Assembly (NCBI GenBank): GCA_947259215.1
Contig: CAMYLJ010000039.1
Coordinates: forward strand, 1 to 64,000
From: an uncultured delta proteobacterium
Lineage (GTDB): Bacteria; Myxococcota_A; UBA9160; JAFDET01
Reading direction: 5' to 3'
Length of the DNA stretch: 64,000 bases
How positions within the stretch are numbered: position 1 is the first letter of the stretch; the number at the start of each line of letters is the position of its first letter. The position numbers and the translations under genes are program-made. Below, in pieces: positions 47,892 through 57,643 of the stretch. The notes beneath the pieces are model-generated. The model was not told the origin of the DNA. It did no database searches and saw only the letters and a program-made list of their open reading frames with translations.

Positions 47892-49427
47892 GTGTTCCCG
47901 GAAACCTTCTCCTTCCGGGCGGAGCGGCACGATCCGGCGGAGCTGTACCTGCAGCTCGACGACCTCTGGAACAATCCCCGCCGCATCGCCGAAGCCGCCA
48001 ACCGCCGCGATGCCGAGCGCGCCATGCGCCGGCTGGTGATCGCAATGCCTCGCTACCTGGAGCGAATCCTCGACCGCCTGGAGGCCGAGGGCCGCCTGGA
48101 CGAGACCGCGCTCTCCCGGGTGCACGGCGACGTGGCGATCCTGGTGCTGGTCGTCTCGCGCTTCGTCCATGACAAGTCGCTGGACAAGGACGAGGCGCTG
48201 CGCTTCGCCCGTTTCCACCTGCGCAAGCTCGCGTTGCGGACCCTCGACGCCCTGATGCGCGTGCGCGTCTCTCCGTCCTACCTGGATCGCTACGTCGCCG
48301 GACGCGTGACGCCCTTCGGGCCCACGGAAGAGGTCTCCGAGATGGGGCTCTTCTACGCGCTGGCGCGGGGCGATCCGGAGACCGTCGACCGCTGGCTCGT
48401 CGGCATGGCGGAGCGGGCCTTCTTCGGCTGGCTGGAGGAGGTGTGCCTGGACGAGTCGAACGCGGCCTTCGAGGTGCAGGAGACGCCGTTCGACGACCGC
48501 GAGACCGAGGTGCTGCGGGCGGTGAGCGTGTCGCACCAGGGGCGCATCGACCGCGGGCGCGACCTCGTGCCCTACCTGCGCCGCCACGGCAACCGCGACT
48601 GCCTGCGCGTGTTGCAGGGCCTCGAGGCCTGGTTCCTGCGCCAGTACGATGTCCAGAACGCGGCCGCCATGATTCAGCACCACGCCCACCTGGAGCGCGG
48701 GGTCGACGACGGTGACCGGGTGCTTTCGCGCCACTCGACCCGCAACTACGCCCTGGCCCTGACTGCGCTGGCCGCGCCCTTCCTGGCGTCGATCTTCGCC
48801 TACCAGCGCGCACCGATCGCGTTCGACCTGGTGACGTCGGGAGTGGTGGCGCTGCTGGTGGGGGCGGTCTTCTGGTTCCTGCTGGTCCGCTTCTGCTGGC
48901 AGCGGGACCTGTCCTTCTTCCACGCCTCCGTCCCGCGCATCGGCGCCGGCATCATCGTCGGCTTCCTGCCCGTGTTCCTGATCGACGAGGTCTGGGACCT
49001 GGTGAGCGCGGATCCGATCACCCTGGCCACGGTGGTGATCATGCTCGGCTTCGCCACGTTGCTGTACCTGTACATCGAAGTGCAACGTCGGCTGGGTGAC
49101 TCGCAGGTGGCGTTCGACCGCGCCCGCTCGATCTTCCTGCTGGGGGTGCTGGAGGCGTTCGCCCTGGGGCTGCTGCTCACGGCTTTGTTCGGGCCCTTCA
49201 TGGTGGAGCGCAACTGGGCGGACTTCGCGGCCGCCTCGGCCGACGCGCCCATGGTCGCGATCCGCGAGGCCGCCCCGCCGGTGCTGGGCCAGCTGCCCCG
49301 GATCATGGGATTCGAGCCGTTTCTCGCCTTTCCCAGCGCGGCCCTGCTCATGACCTTCCTGTCCTTCTTCATCGGCACCTTCCTGCAGCTGATGTGGGAG
49401 GACATCCCGCTCACCGAGCCCCTCTAG
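47892..49427 (+). CDS. Unknown polytopic membrane protein with a large soluble N-domain
   Basis: From GTG at 47892 it has 511 residues that I do not recognise. Residues 1-270 are soluble and helical (ERAMRRLVIAMPRYLERILD). Residues 275-510 hold about six hydrophobic segments (ALALTALAAPFLASIFAY, TSGVVALLVGAVFWFLLV). The frame stays open upstream of the GTG, and the codons from about 47736 on read like protein (ERLGISLRFTYAFHAREVRF) although no ATG, GTG or TTG occurs there. The real N-terminus may therefore lie upstream, for example at CTG 47778, or be joined to the response regulator by frameshift. The partner is probably that regulator. Confidence 0.7.
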   Translation: MFPETFSFRAERHDPAELYLQLDDLWNNPRRIAEAANRRDAERAMRRLVIAMPRYLERILDRLEAEGRLDETALSRVHGDVAILVLVVSRFVHDKSLDKDEALRFARFHLRKLALRTLDALMRVRVSPSYLDRYVAGRVTPFGPTEEVSEMGLFYALARGDPETVDRWLVGMAERAFFGWLEEVCLDESNAAFEVQETPFDDRETEVLRAVSVSHQGRIDRGRDLVPYLRRHGNRDCLRVLQGLEAWFLRQYDVQNAAAMIQHHAHLERGVDDGDRVLSRHSTRNYALALTALAAPFLASIFAYQRAPIAFDLVTSGVVALLVGAVFWFLLVRFCWQRDLSFFHASVPRIGAGIIVGFLPVFLIDEVWDLVSADPITLATVVIMLGFATLLYLYIEVQRRLGDSQVAFDRARSIFLLGVLEAFALGLLLTALFGPFMVERNWADFAAASADAPMVAIREAAPPVLGQLPRIMGFEPFLAFPSAALLMTFLSFFIGTFLQLMWEDIPLTEPL

Positions 49428-49494
49428 CGGGCGCGCAACGGTGGCGGCGGCCCCGGCATCGGAGAGGTACATTGGCCCCGCCGGAGGAGCCGGG

Positions 49495-49749
49495 ATGGCG
49501 TCCATCGAGATGTACCTGCGACCGACGTGCCCGTACTGTCGCGCGGCCCAGCAGCTGCTGGAGTCGAAGGGGCAGCGCTGGGGCGAGGTGGACATCAGCG
49601 CCGAGCCCGATCGTCGCTCGGAGATGATGGACCGCTCCGGGCGCACGACGGTCCCGCAGATCTGGATCGACGGCCGCCACGTGGGCGGCTACGACGACCT
49701 CGCGGCCCTCGAATCATCCGGTGAGCTCGACCGGATGCTCGCCGCCTAG
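49495..49749 (+). CDS. grxC: Glutaredoxin (GrxC type)
   Basis: An 84-residue glutathione-dependent thiol oxidoreductase. [20 protein letters not shown] contains the dithiol CPYC motif; [19 protein letters not shown] gives the cis-Pro and glutathione-binding GGYDD. The ATG at 49495 follows GGAGG by 8 bases; an in-frame GTG at 49441 would add an unlikely extension. trxB follows after 8 bases. Confidence 0.95.
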   Translation: MASIEMYLRPTCPYCRAAQQLLESKGQRWGEVDISAEPDRRSEMMDRSGRTTVPQIWIDGRHVGGYDDLAALESSGELDRMLAA

Positions 49750-49757
49750 GAGGAGCC

Positions 49758-50690
49758 ATGCCCGAACGCGTGCGCGTCCTCATCGTGGGAAGCGGACCCG
49801 CCGGCTACACCGCGGCCATCTACGCGGCGCGGGCGGAGCTCGAGCCCGTGATGCTGGCTGGTTTCCAGTTCGGCGGCCAGCTGATGTTGACCACCGACGT
49901 CGAGAACTATCCCGGCTTCCCGGAAGGCGTGACCGGACCGGAGATGATGGATCTGTTCCAGAAGCAGGCGGAGCGTTTCGGGACGCGGGTCCTGTTCGAG
50001 GACGCCAGCGAGCTCGACCTGTCCCAGCGGCCCTTCCGGGTGAAGACCGCCGAGAAGGAGTTCCTGGCCGACGCGCTGGTCCTCGCCACCGGCGCCTCGG
50101 CGCGCTGGCTGGGGATCGAGTCCGAGCAGCGGCTCCAGAACAAGGGCGTGTCGGCCTGCGCCACCTGCGACGGCGCGCTCTACCGCGGCAAGCCCATGGC
50201 CGTGGTGGGCGGCGGCGACACCGCCATGGAGGAGGCGCTGTTCCTGACCCGCTTCGCCACCAAGGTGACCTTGATCCACCGGCGCGACGCCCTGCGCGCG
50301 TCGAAGATCATGCAGGAGCGCGCACGCAAGAACGAGAAGATCGAGTTCGCCTGGAACTCCGTGGTGGACGAGGTGCTGGGCGACGAGTTCGTGACGGGCG
50401 TGCGCCTGCGCGACACCCGGAACGGCGAGACCCGCGAACTCCCGGTCGAGGCGCTCTTCATCGCGATCGGCCACCAGCCCAACACGGATTTCCTGCGCGG
50501 CCAGCTGGAGCTCGACTCCGTCGGCTACATCAAGGTCGAGGTCGGCACGTCGCGCACGGGAGTGGAAGGCGTCTTCGCCTGCGGGGACGCCATGGACCCC
50601 AGCTACCGCCAGGCCGTGACTGCGGCGGGCACGGGCTGCATGGCGGCCATCGACGCTGAACGCTGGCTGGCGGAGCAGGACATCGCGTAG
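49758..50690 (+). CDS. trxB: Thioredoxin reductase
   Basis: FAD/NADPH enzyme that reduces thioredoxin. The 310-residue protein has the FAD loop [16 protein letters not shown], the redox pair in [11 protein letters not shown], the NADPH loop [15 protein letters not shown] with [10 protein letters not shown] for the NADPH phosphate, and [20 protein letters not shown]. All key residues are present. A GGAGG site lies before the ATG. It follows grxC closely, forming a thiol-redox pair. Confidence 0.97.
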   Translation: MPERVRVLIVGSGPAGYTAAIYAARAELEPVMLAGFQFGGQLMLTTDVENYPGFPEGVTGPEMMDLFQKQAERFGTRVLFEDASELDLSQRPFRVKTAEKEFLADALVLATGASARWLGIESEQRLQNKGVSACATCDGALYRGKPMAVVGGGDTAMEEALFLTRFATKVTLIHRRDALRASKIMQERARKNEKIEFAWNSVVDEVLGDEFVTGVRLRDTRNGETRELPVEALFIAIGHQPNTDFLRGQLELDSVGYIKVEVGTSRTGVEGVFACGDAMDPSYRQAVTAAGTGCMAAIDAERWLAEQDIA

Positions 50691-50708
50691 GCGCGTCGGA
50701 GGACCGCC

Positions 50709-51788
50709 GTGGCATTGACCAGCGACACGCTGCTGCAACTGATCGCGCACTCCACGGACATCGTGGTTGCGACGGATCGTTCCGGCACCGTCTCCTACTG
50801 CAACGACGGCGCCAAGCGCAGCCTGGGCTACGCGCCCGAAGAGGTGATGGGCCAGCCCGTGGTGCGCCTCTACCCGGACCTCGTCGAGGCCAAGCGGGTG
50901 AAGCGCGCCATGCACGACCCGGGGCACGGGGGCCTGAACGAGGTGGAGACCTTCCAGACCACCTTCCTGTCCAAGACCGGGGAGCGCATTCCGGTGGCGA
51001 TCTCGGGCTGCGTGCTCTTCGACGAGGCCGGCGAAGAGGACGGCACCATCGGCTTCGCCAAGGACCTGCGCGAGATCCTGCGCAAGGACCAGCTCGCCAC
51101 ACTGGGCGAGGTGGCGGTCGGCCTGTCCCACGAGATCAACAATCCCCTGAACGTCATCCTCAACCAGGCGGAGCTGCTGGAACGCGACCTCGAACGGCTG
51201 GCGGGCGACGCCGACACCTCGGTCGAGACGGAGCGTCTCGACGCGATGCGCCGCGAGATCAGCCGGATCGCCGAGATCCTGGAGCGCCTGGGCGAGATGG
51301 TCGAGCAGGAGAAGTACGAGACCGTCGACTACATCGGGCCCGCGCGCATGATCGACCTGCGCGGCGGGACGAGCGAGCCCCGTGACCCGCGCCTGCGCGG
51401 GATGCGGATCCTGGTGGTGGACGATGACCTCGGCATCTGTCGCAGCCTGGCCCAGATCCTCGAATCGGATGGCTGCGTGGTAGAGACGGCCCAGGACGGG
51501 GAAGCCGCCCTGAACCGCGTGCGCGAAGGCCGCTTCGACGCGGTGGTGTCCGACGTGGTGATGCCCAACATGGACGGCTACGAGCTCTACACGACGCTCC
51601 ATCGCACGCATCCCAAGCTGCCGGTGCTGCTGATGACGGCCTTCACCTACGACAAGGACCACATCATCAAGCGCAGCCGCCTCGAGGGCCTGCGGACGGT
51701 GCTGTTCAAGAAGCCCGTCGATCCGGCCCGGCTGCGGGAGGCCCTGCTGCAGGCGGTCCTCGAGGTCCGAGGCGCCGCCGGCTCATAG
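50709..51788 (+). CDS. PAS - HisKA - receiver protein without ATPase domain
   Basis: A 359-residue signalling protein. PAS domain about 5-125 (HSTDIVVATDRSGTVSYCND). HisKA dimerisation helix 126-205 with His141 in GLSHEINNPLNVILNQAELL. Then, after a linker of only about 25 residues, a receiver domain 231-350 with DDD at 238-240, Asp282 (VVSDVVMPNMDG), Thr and Lys314-like residues (FKKPVD). The HATPase domain normally between HisKA and REC is missing. It could receive phosphate from, or dimerise with, another kinase. GTG start; no cognate partner adjacent. Confidence 0.85.
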   Translation: MALTSDTLLQLIAHSTDIVVATDRSGTVSYCNDGAKRSLGYAPEEVMGQPVVRLYPDLVEAKRVKRAMHDPGHGGLNEVETFQTTFLSKTGERIPVAISGCVLFDEAGEEDGTIGFAKDLREILRKDQLATLGEVAVGLSHEINNPLNVILNQAELLERDLERLAGDADTSVETERLDAMRREISRIAEILERLGEMVEQEKYETVDYIGPARMIDLRGGTSEPRDPRLRGMRILVVDDDLGICRSLAQILESDGCVVETAQDGEAALNRVREGRFDAVVSDVVMPNMDGYELYTTLHRTHPKLPVLLMTAFTYDKDHIIKRSRLEGLRTVLFKKPVDPARLREALLQAVLEVRGAAGS

Positions 51789-52436
51789 GGTCCGCGCCAC
51801 GCAGATCGCCACCACCTCCCGGGCGCCAGCGCGGCGCAGCGCCCGGGCGGCCGCCGCCAGCGTGGCGCCGGTGGTGACCACGTCGTCGACCAGGAGCACC
51901 CGCCGATCCGCCGGGCCCGTGGCCCGGAAGGCGCCCGCCACGTTGCGCGCGCGCCCGCGGCGGTCGAGACCGGTCTGGCTGGGCGTGTCGCGCAGGCGCG
52001 AGAGCGCCGCGGGCGAGAAGCGCGCGCCGAGCTCGTCGGCGACGGCCCGCGCGACGAGCGCCGCCGGGTTGAAGCCCCGCGCGCGCTGGCGGCGGGGATG
52101 CAGCGGGATCGCGACCACCGGGCCCGGGCGGACGCCCCGGGCGGCTTCCCGGGCCAGCGCCCGCACCACCGCGCCGGGCCCCGGGTCCAGGCCGGCCCAG
52201 CCCGGCGCCGGGTACTTGAAACGCCGCAGCCAGGTCTCGGCTTCGCCGGCGAAGGCCACTGCGGCGTGGCAGGCGTCGACGCCGGGGATGAGCTCGGGCA
52301 GCGCGCCGGGGGCGAGCCGCGGCAGGCGCGCGTCGCACGCCGCGCACAGGGGGCGCGCGGCGTCCGGCGCCTGGCCGCAGCCGGCGCAGGCCGGCGGCAG
52401 CAGCAGGTCGGCGAGGTCGCGCAGCAGGGCGCGCAA
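51783..52436 (-). CDS. comF: ComF-family phosphoribosyltransferase-like protein
   Basis: A 217-residue protein with an N-terminal four-cysteine zinc finger (PPACAGCGQAP, PLCAACDARL) and a type I PRTase fold (VVAIPLHPRRQRARGFNPAA, SQTGLDRRGRARNVAGAF, and the PRPP loop VLLVDDVVTTGATL). ComF proteins take part in DNA uptake in competent bacteria, but the gene is widespread in species not known to be competent. It is the last gene of the long RNase/ribosomal-protein array and overlaps the PAS-HisKA-REC gene by 6 bases. Confidence 0.93.
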   Translation of the reverse strand: MRALLRDLADLLLPPACAGCGQAPDAARPLCAACDARLPRLAPGALPELIPGVDACHAAVAFAGEAETWLRRFKYPAPGWAGLDPGPGAVVRALAREAARGVRPGPVVAIPLHPRRQRARGFNPAALVARAVADELGARFSPAALSRLRDTPSQTGLDRRGRARNVAGAFRATGPADRRVLLVDDVVTTGATLAAAARALRRAGAREVVAICVARTL

Positions 52437-52466
52437 CGGGCTCTCCCCGGGACCGGGTGGGGGCGA

Positions 52467-55253
52467 TCAGAGCGTGTGTCGGACCCAGCCCGCGGGCTCG
52501 CGACGCAGGTCGGACGTGGGCCAGTACTGGAGGTCGAGCTTCAGGGTGATGACGTCCCGGCGGCCCTCGAGGTCCTCGGTGTGCAGGCGCACGGAGCCGC
52601 GGTCCGGCTTGGTTCCGACCGCGGCGAGGAAGCGGTCCAGGTCCGGCGTGGGCTGCCCGTCCACGGCCACGATGCGGCGGGTGGCGCCGAGCCCGTAGCG
52701 GTGGGCCGGAGACCCCCACCCGAACCACACCACATAAACGCCTTCGCGCGGGATGCCACGCTGGGTCGCCACTGCGCGATGCGGGTCCTGGAGCAGCGCC
52801 CCCGCCCACAAGAGCGCCCGTCCGGTGCCGCGCCCGGGCAGCACGTGGGTGGGCACCGTGCGCTCGATCGCTTCGCCGTCGCGCAGCAGGGTGAGGATCA
52901 CCGAGTCCCCGCGCAGGCTCGACTCGAGCTCGCGCACGCGCGTCACCGGCCTGCCGTCCACCGCCAGCAGCAGATCGCCCTCCTGCAGCTCTTGCGCCGC
53001 GGGGACGTCCGCCGCCCGGCGCACCACGGCCAGTACGCGGCGGCGGGACGGATCGTGATCCTCCAGCCGGCGCGCCCAGTCCTCCGAGAGGCCGCGGTTG
53101 CGAGCGGCCGCCAGCGAGAGCGGGGACACCTCGACCCCGATCGAGCGCCAGTCCACGGAGCGCCCCGCCGCCAGCGGTCCCATCACGTCGCGCAGCAGGG
53201 ACACGGGGATTCCCGCGAAGAAGGCCTGGGGTCCGTCGCTGCCCTGGCTCGAGAACGAGGCCCAGAGTGCAAGCACCCGGCCGCGCCCGTCGGCGAGCAC
53301 CCCGCCCAACGTCGAGGGAGCCTGGGAGAGCGCCACGAGCTCGACGTTAGTCTCGCGGAAGCGCGGCGGCGAGGTCAGGGGCAGCGACGCGAACTCGACG
53401 CGCGAGACGCGTGTGCGCTCCGACACCAGCTGCTGGGACTCGGTCATGCCCACCAGCCACACCTCGTCCCCGGCCTCGAGCTCGCCGTCGCGCAGCTCGG
53501 CGCTCCGCACCGGGGTCTCCCCCAGCAGCGCGGGGTCGTAGCGCAGGATCGCCAGGTTGTGCTCCGGGTGGATGTAGAGCACCTCGCCCGGCACCTGGAG
53601 CGAGCCGGCGAAGGTCAGGGTGGCGTCGCCCAGGGCGACCGGGAGGGTGTCCCGGTCGACGGCCACGAGGCCACGCTCGGCGTCCACCACCAGGCCCGCG
53701 CCCACGAAGGTCTCGCCGTGGACACCGTCCACGCGGAAGGGCACCTGGTAGCTCACCACCACGAGCGAGGGTGCGAGCTTGCGCAGCCGCTTGTCCTCGA
53801 AGTCGCGGTAGCGGGTGGTGGCTGGGGCGGCGGCCGCCTGCGGAGGGGGTGGCGGCGACGCGACACACGGCCAGCCGCCGCTGGCATCGTCGCGCCGGCA
53901 GCGGCGCATGGGGTACCAGCGCCGGTCCATGCGCACCACCGCGACCTGTTCGTTGTTCGGTACCTGGAGGCGGCGGTAGCGCATCGGGACCCGGGCGCCG
54001 TCCGGAAGCTCGGCCAGGGCGGCCTCGATCGCGTCGAGATCCGGCGTCGGCGTAGCAGCGACGCGCGTGATCACCGCCGCGCGCGGGATTCCGGCGCGCC
54101 GGAGCATGTAGCCCGGCGAGGCGACGTAGACGCCGCCCACGGGAACCGCGTAGTTGCGCGCCTGCTGGAACGACAGCTCGTTGAGTACGGCGCCTCCCAC
54201 TTCGAGGTAGGCTCGCGGCGTCACGGCGTGGAGGTCCGCCACCGGGAGCTCCAGCGCGACGTCCTCGCCCCCGCGCTGGACCGTCAGGCGCACGCTCCCG
54301 CCGACCCGATCGTCGAGCGCCTCTTCCAGCGGCAGGAAGTCCGTGACCAGCGTGCCCTCGATGCCGACGAGGACGTCGCCCGGCTCCAGCTGGCCGTCGG
54401 CGGGTCCCCCCGGCACGACCTCGTGCACCACGAGCATGCCGATGGCGTCGGCGTGGCTGCGGCGGGCGGCACGCTCCGTCTCGGGACGCAGCCCCAGCCG
54501 GCGCAGCTCGTCGTAGGGCTGGTGCTCGAACACCGCCTCGAGGGTGCCGCGCGCTACGGGCTCCCCGCGCCGGATCAGCTCCAGGGCGCGCACCACGCGA
54601 TCCAGGGGCAGGTAGTAGCTCGAGGCCGCGCGGGTGCGTCCGCCGGCGTTCAGCGCGATGACCCGTCCACTCTTGTCCAGCACCGGCGAGCCGGACGATC
54701 CGCCGGACGTGTTGGAGGCGGCCTGGAAGTAGAAGGTGTTGAAGTCGTTGTAACGGCCGCGGCCGTAGCGCGGGGCGGCGCGATCGAGCCGGGCCAGGGT
54801 GCCGGCCAGGATCGAGAGCTTCTCGCCGGCGTCGTTGCCCACCACGCGCACGTCGGCGCCGACCCGCGCCCGCCTCGGCGCCAGCGCGAGTTCCGTCTGC
54901 TGCATGAAGCGGACCTGGCTCGGGTCGTAGCGGAAGAACCCGAAGTCGTGGACGGGATCGCGGTAGACCGCGCGCACGTCCACCTCCTCGTGGTTCTGGA
55001 ACACCGCCTCGGCCACCACCGGGCCCGGGCCCACCACGTGGCGATTGGTCAGGATCAGGCCCTGCTCCGCGTCGACCACGAAGCCCGTGGCCACGGAGGC
55101 ACCGGTGGGCTCGGTGTCGAAGGCGCGCGGCGTGCTGACCCGCAGCACCACCACGGCCGGGACCACCCGCTCGAGCGTGGCCTGCCACACCGCGCCGCCC
55201 TCGTCGAGCACGGGCGCGCTCGCCAGCACCGCCGCCAGAACTGCACTCAGCAC
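52467..55253 (-). CDS. Nma111/Deg7-like tandem HtrA-type serine protease
   Basis: A 928-residue exported protein (signal peptide MLSAVLAAVLASAPVLDEGG). The first protease domain (about 20-230) is intact: His72 in ILTNRHVVGPGP, Asp103 in RDPVHDFGFFRYD and Ser187 in SGGSSGSPVL. PDZ domains follow near 250-340 and 385-445. A second, inactive protease domain (about 485-700) has VDRDTLP and HNLAILRYD at the His and Asp sites and STLGGVL for Ser. Two more PDZ-like parts lie near 735-815 and 850-905. This domain order, and blocks such as VRVVGNDAGEKLSILAG and YNDFNTFYFQAA, match yeast Nma111 and plant Deg7 as I remember them. A periplasmic quality-control role is likely. Confidence 0.9.
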   Translation of the reverse strand: MLSAVLAAVLASAPVLDEGGAVWQATLERVVPAVVVLRVSTPRAFDTEPTGASVATGFVVDAEQGLILTNRHVVGPGPVVAEAVFQNHEEVDVRAVYRDPVHDFGFFRYDPSQVRFMQQTELALAPRRARVGADVRVVGNDAGEKLSILAGTLARLDRAAPRYGRGRYNDFNTFYFQAASNTSGGSSGSPVLDKSGRVIALNAGGRTRAASSYYLPLDRVVRALELIRRGEPVARGTLEAVFEHQPYDELRRLGLRPETERAARRSHADAIGMLVVHEVVPGGPADGQLEPGDVLVGIEGTLVTDFLPLEEALDDRVGGSVRLTVQRGGEDVALELPVADLHAVTPRAYLEVGGAVLNELSFQQARNYAVPVGGVYVASPGYMLRRAGIPRAAVITRVAATPTPDLDAIEAALAELPDGARVPMRYRRLQVPNNEQVAVVRMDRRWYPMRRCRRDDASGGWPCVASPPPPPQAAAAPATTRYRDFEDKRLRKLAPSLVVVSYQVPFRVDGVHGETFVGAGLVVDAERGLVAVDRDTLPVALGDATLTFAGSLQVPGEVLYIHPEHNLAILRYDPALLGETPVRSAELRDGELEAGDEVWLVGMTESQQLVSERTRVSRVEFASLPLTSPPRFRETNVELVALSQAPSTLGGVLADGRGRVLALWASFSSQGSDGPQAFFAGIPVSLLRDVMGPLAAGRSVDWRSIGVEVSPLSLAAARNRGLSEDWARRLEDHDPSRRRVLAVVRRAADVPAAQELQEGDLLLAVDGRPVTRVRELESSLRGDSVILTLLRDGEAIERTVPTHVLPGRGTGRALLWAGALLQDPHRAVATQRGIPREGVYVVWFGWGSPAHRYGLGATRRIVAVDGQPTPDLDRFLAAVGTKPDRGSVRLHTEDLEGRRDVITLKLDLQYWPTSDLRREPAGWVRHTL

Positions 55254-55291
55254 GCTTCCCTCTCGTTACGCCGCTCTCGTGGGTTGGGGAC

Positions 55292-55678
55292 TCAACGGGC
55301 CCATTGCCGCGTCTCGATGTCCAGCTCGATGGGCGGAGCGTCGCTCCAGAGCCGCTCGAGATCGTAGAGCGCTCGCACCTCGCGCTGGAAGACGTGCACG
55401 ATCACGTCGCCGAGGTCGATCAGCACCCAGCGGCCGTCGTCGTGCCCTTCGACCCCCATGGGCTGCTGCCCGTCGCTGCGGGAGGCCTCGACCACGGCGT
55501 CGGCGATGGTGCGCACGTGGCGATCCGAGGTACCGGTGGCCAGGATGAACGTGTCGGCGAAAGACGCCAGCTCCCGCACGTCGAGGGCTACCACGTCCTC
55601 CGCCAGCTTGTCGGCGGCGGCCTCGGCGATGCGCAGGGCGCGGGCGCGCCGCGGATCCGGCTGCACCGTGACGGTCAC
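55292..55678 (-). CDS. rsfS: Ribosomal silencing factor RsfS
   Basis: A 128-residue protein that binds L14 and blocks subunit joining under starvation. Seen: DVVALDVRELASFADTFILA, GTSDRHVRTIADAVVEAS and GRWVLIDLGDVIVHVFQREV, the Iojap/RsfS motifs. The GTG start overlaps the nadD stop (GTGA), the common nadD-rsfS pairing. The 38-base gap to the protease gene holds no obvious terminator. Confidence 0.96.
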   Translation of the reverse strand: MTVTVQPDPRRARALRIAEAAADKLAEDVVALDVRELASFADTFILATGTSDRHVRTIADAVVEASRSDGQQPMGVEGHDDGRWVLIDLGDVIVHVFQREVRALYDLERLWSDAPPIELDIETRQWAR

Positions 55679-56394
55679 GCGGCGCCGGACCCCGCGCTCT
55701 GTCGGGTCCGGGCCCGGTCGGCCTCCGCGTACGCTCCGCTGGCCTCGATGATCTCCCGCACCGCGTCGGGGAGCAGATAGCGCACGGAGCGGCCGGCCCG
55801 CAGCCGGGCGCGCACGTCGGAAGCGGAGACGTCGAGGGCGGTGATCTCGACCAGCGCCACCCGGGTTCCCGCCTCGCAGTGGCGCGCGGCGCGTCCGTCG
55901 GCCTCGAAGCGCAGGGCGCCTGCCAGGGGGGCCGGGACCCACTCGCGCAGCGAGCCCTCGGGCGTCGGCGGGCGCGTCATCACCGCCACGTCGGCCAGGG
56001 CCAGCAGCGTCGCGGGCTCGCGCCAGGTCCCGAGCTCCTGGAAGGCGTCGCGCCCCAGCACGAAGACCAGCGCCCCGGCGCCGAAGCGGTCGCGCAGGGT
56101 CCGGACGGTCTCCACGGAGTAGGAGGGGCCCGCGCGCTCGATCTCCAGCGGGTCCACCTGGAAGCGCGGGTTGTCCGCCACCGCGGCCTTCACCCAGGCG
56201 AGACGCTCGGGAATCGGCGCGATCGCGTCGTCGCCCGCGCGCTTGTGGGGCGGGCGCGCGCTCGGCACGAAGAGCATCCGCTCCAGGCCCAGAACCTCGG
56301 TCACCTCCTCGGCGGCGCGCAGGTGGCCCACGTGGATCGGATTGAAGGTTCCGCCGAAGATCCCGATGTGCGGGTGGTTGCGGGGGCCGGTCAT
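55675..56394 (-). CDS. nadD: Nicotinate-nucleotide adenylyltransferase
   Basis: Converts nicotinate mononucleotide and ATP to deamido-NAD. The 239 residues begin with HIGIFGGTFNPIHVGHLRAA, the nucleotidyltransferase GTFxPxHxGH motif, and contain LFVPSARPPHKR and the late SASDVRARLRAGRSVRYLLP (the ISSTxIR-type motif). The ATG overlaps the proA stop (ATGA) and the stop overlaps rsfS. The open frame before the ATG is shadow sequence of proA. Confidence 0.96.
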   Translation of the reverse strand: MTGPRNHPHIGIFGGTFNPIHVGHLRAAEEVTEVLGLERMLFVPSARPPHKRAGDDAIAPIPERLAWVKAAVADNPRFQVDPLEIERAGPSYSVETVRTLRDRFGAGALVFVLGRDAFQELGTWREPATLLALADVAVMTRPPTPEGSLREWVPAPLAGALRFEADGRAARHCEAGTRVALVEITALDVSASDVRARLRAGRSVRYLLPDAVREIIEASGAYAEADRARTRQSAGSGAA

Positions 56395-57643
56395 TCGCGC
56401 AGCTGCCCGTCCCCGTAGAGGACGAACTTGCGGGTGGTGAGTCCCTCGAGACCCATGGGCCCGTAGGCGTGCAGCCGCGAGTTGGAGATTCCGATCTCGG
56501 CGCCGAGGCCCAGCCGGTAGCCGTCGGACATGGCGGTCGAGCAGTTCACGCCGACGGTGGACGACTCCACCCGCCGCAGGAACTCCTGGGCGTGGGCGTA
56601 GTCGTTCGTCACGATCACCTCGGTGTGGTCCGAGCCGTAGCGCCGGATGTGGGCGATGGCCGCGTCCAGGTCGTCCACCACCCGCACGGCCAGGATCGGG
56701 GCCAGGTACTCCTCGCCCCAGTCCTCTTCGGTCGCCTCGCTGGCCTCGGTGAAGATCTCGCGGGTTCTCTGGCAGCCGCGGATCTCGACGCCCTCCTCGT
56801 GCAGGGCCTTGAGCACGCCGGGCAGCACGCTGCGGGCGGCGTCGCGGTGGCAGAGCAGCGTCTCCACCGCGTTGCAGACCGCCATCTGGCGGATCTTCGA
56901 GTCGCGCACGATGGCGCGCGCCATCTCCGGGTCCGCGCCGGCGTCGAGGTAGATGTGGCAGATGCCCGCGTCGTGCCTGATCACGGGAATCGTGGACTCG
57001 GCGGTCACCTTGCGGATCAGCGCAGGGCCACCGCGGGGGATCATCAGGTCCACGTAGCGGTCCTGCTTCAGCAGCACGTCGATGGCGGCGCGGTCGGTGG
57101 TGGGCACGAAGCCCACGGCGTCCGCCGGCAGTCCCAGGTCCTCGGCCGCCCCACGCAGCTCCTGCACCAGGGCGCCGTTGGTCTGGAACGCCTCGGAGCC
57201 ACCGCGCAGGATGACCGCGTTGCCGGTCTTCACGCACAGCGCGGCGGCGTCGACGGTGACGTTGGGTCGCGACTCGTAGATGATCCCGATCACGCCCAGG
57301 GGGATGCGCATGCGCCCGACCCGCAGCCCGTTGGGCCGCACGCGCATCTCGCTGATCTCACCGATGGGATCGGGCAGCGCGGCGACGTCGGCCAGGCCGT
57401 CCAGCATGGCGTCCCACTTCTCGGACAGGTCGAGGCGCTGCAGCATGGGACCCGCGAGGCCCTTGGTCTCCGCCTCGCGCAGGTCCGCGGCGTTGGCCTC
57501 GAGGACGGCGTGCTTCGCCGCTTCCAGGCGCTCGCCGACCCGCGCCAGCCAGGCGTCCTTCGGGCGGGAGCCGAACTCTCCCATGCGGCGGGAGGCCTCG
57601 CGGGCGCGCCGCGCCAGGGTCTCGATCTCGCGGGAGAAGTCCG

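Noticed and set aside
52098-55367. 1,089-codon plus-strand open frame opposite the Nma111/Deg7-like gene
   Set aside because: Antisense shadow; the minus strand carries a complete protease with catalytic triad.
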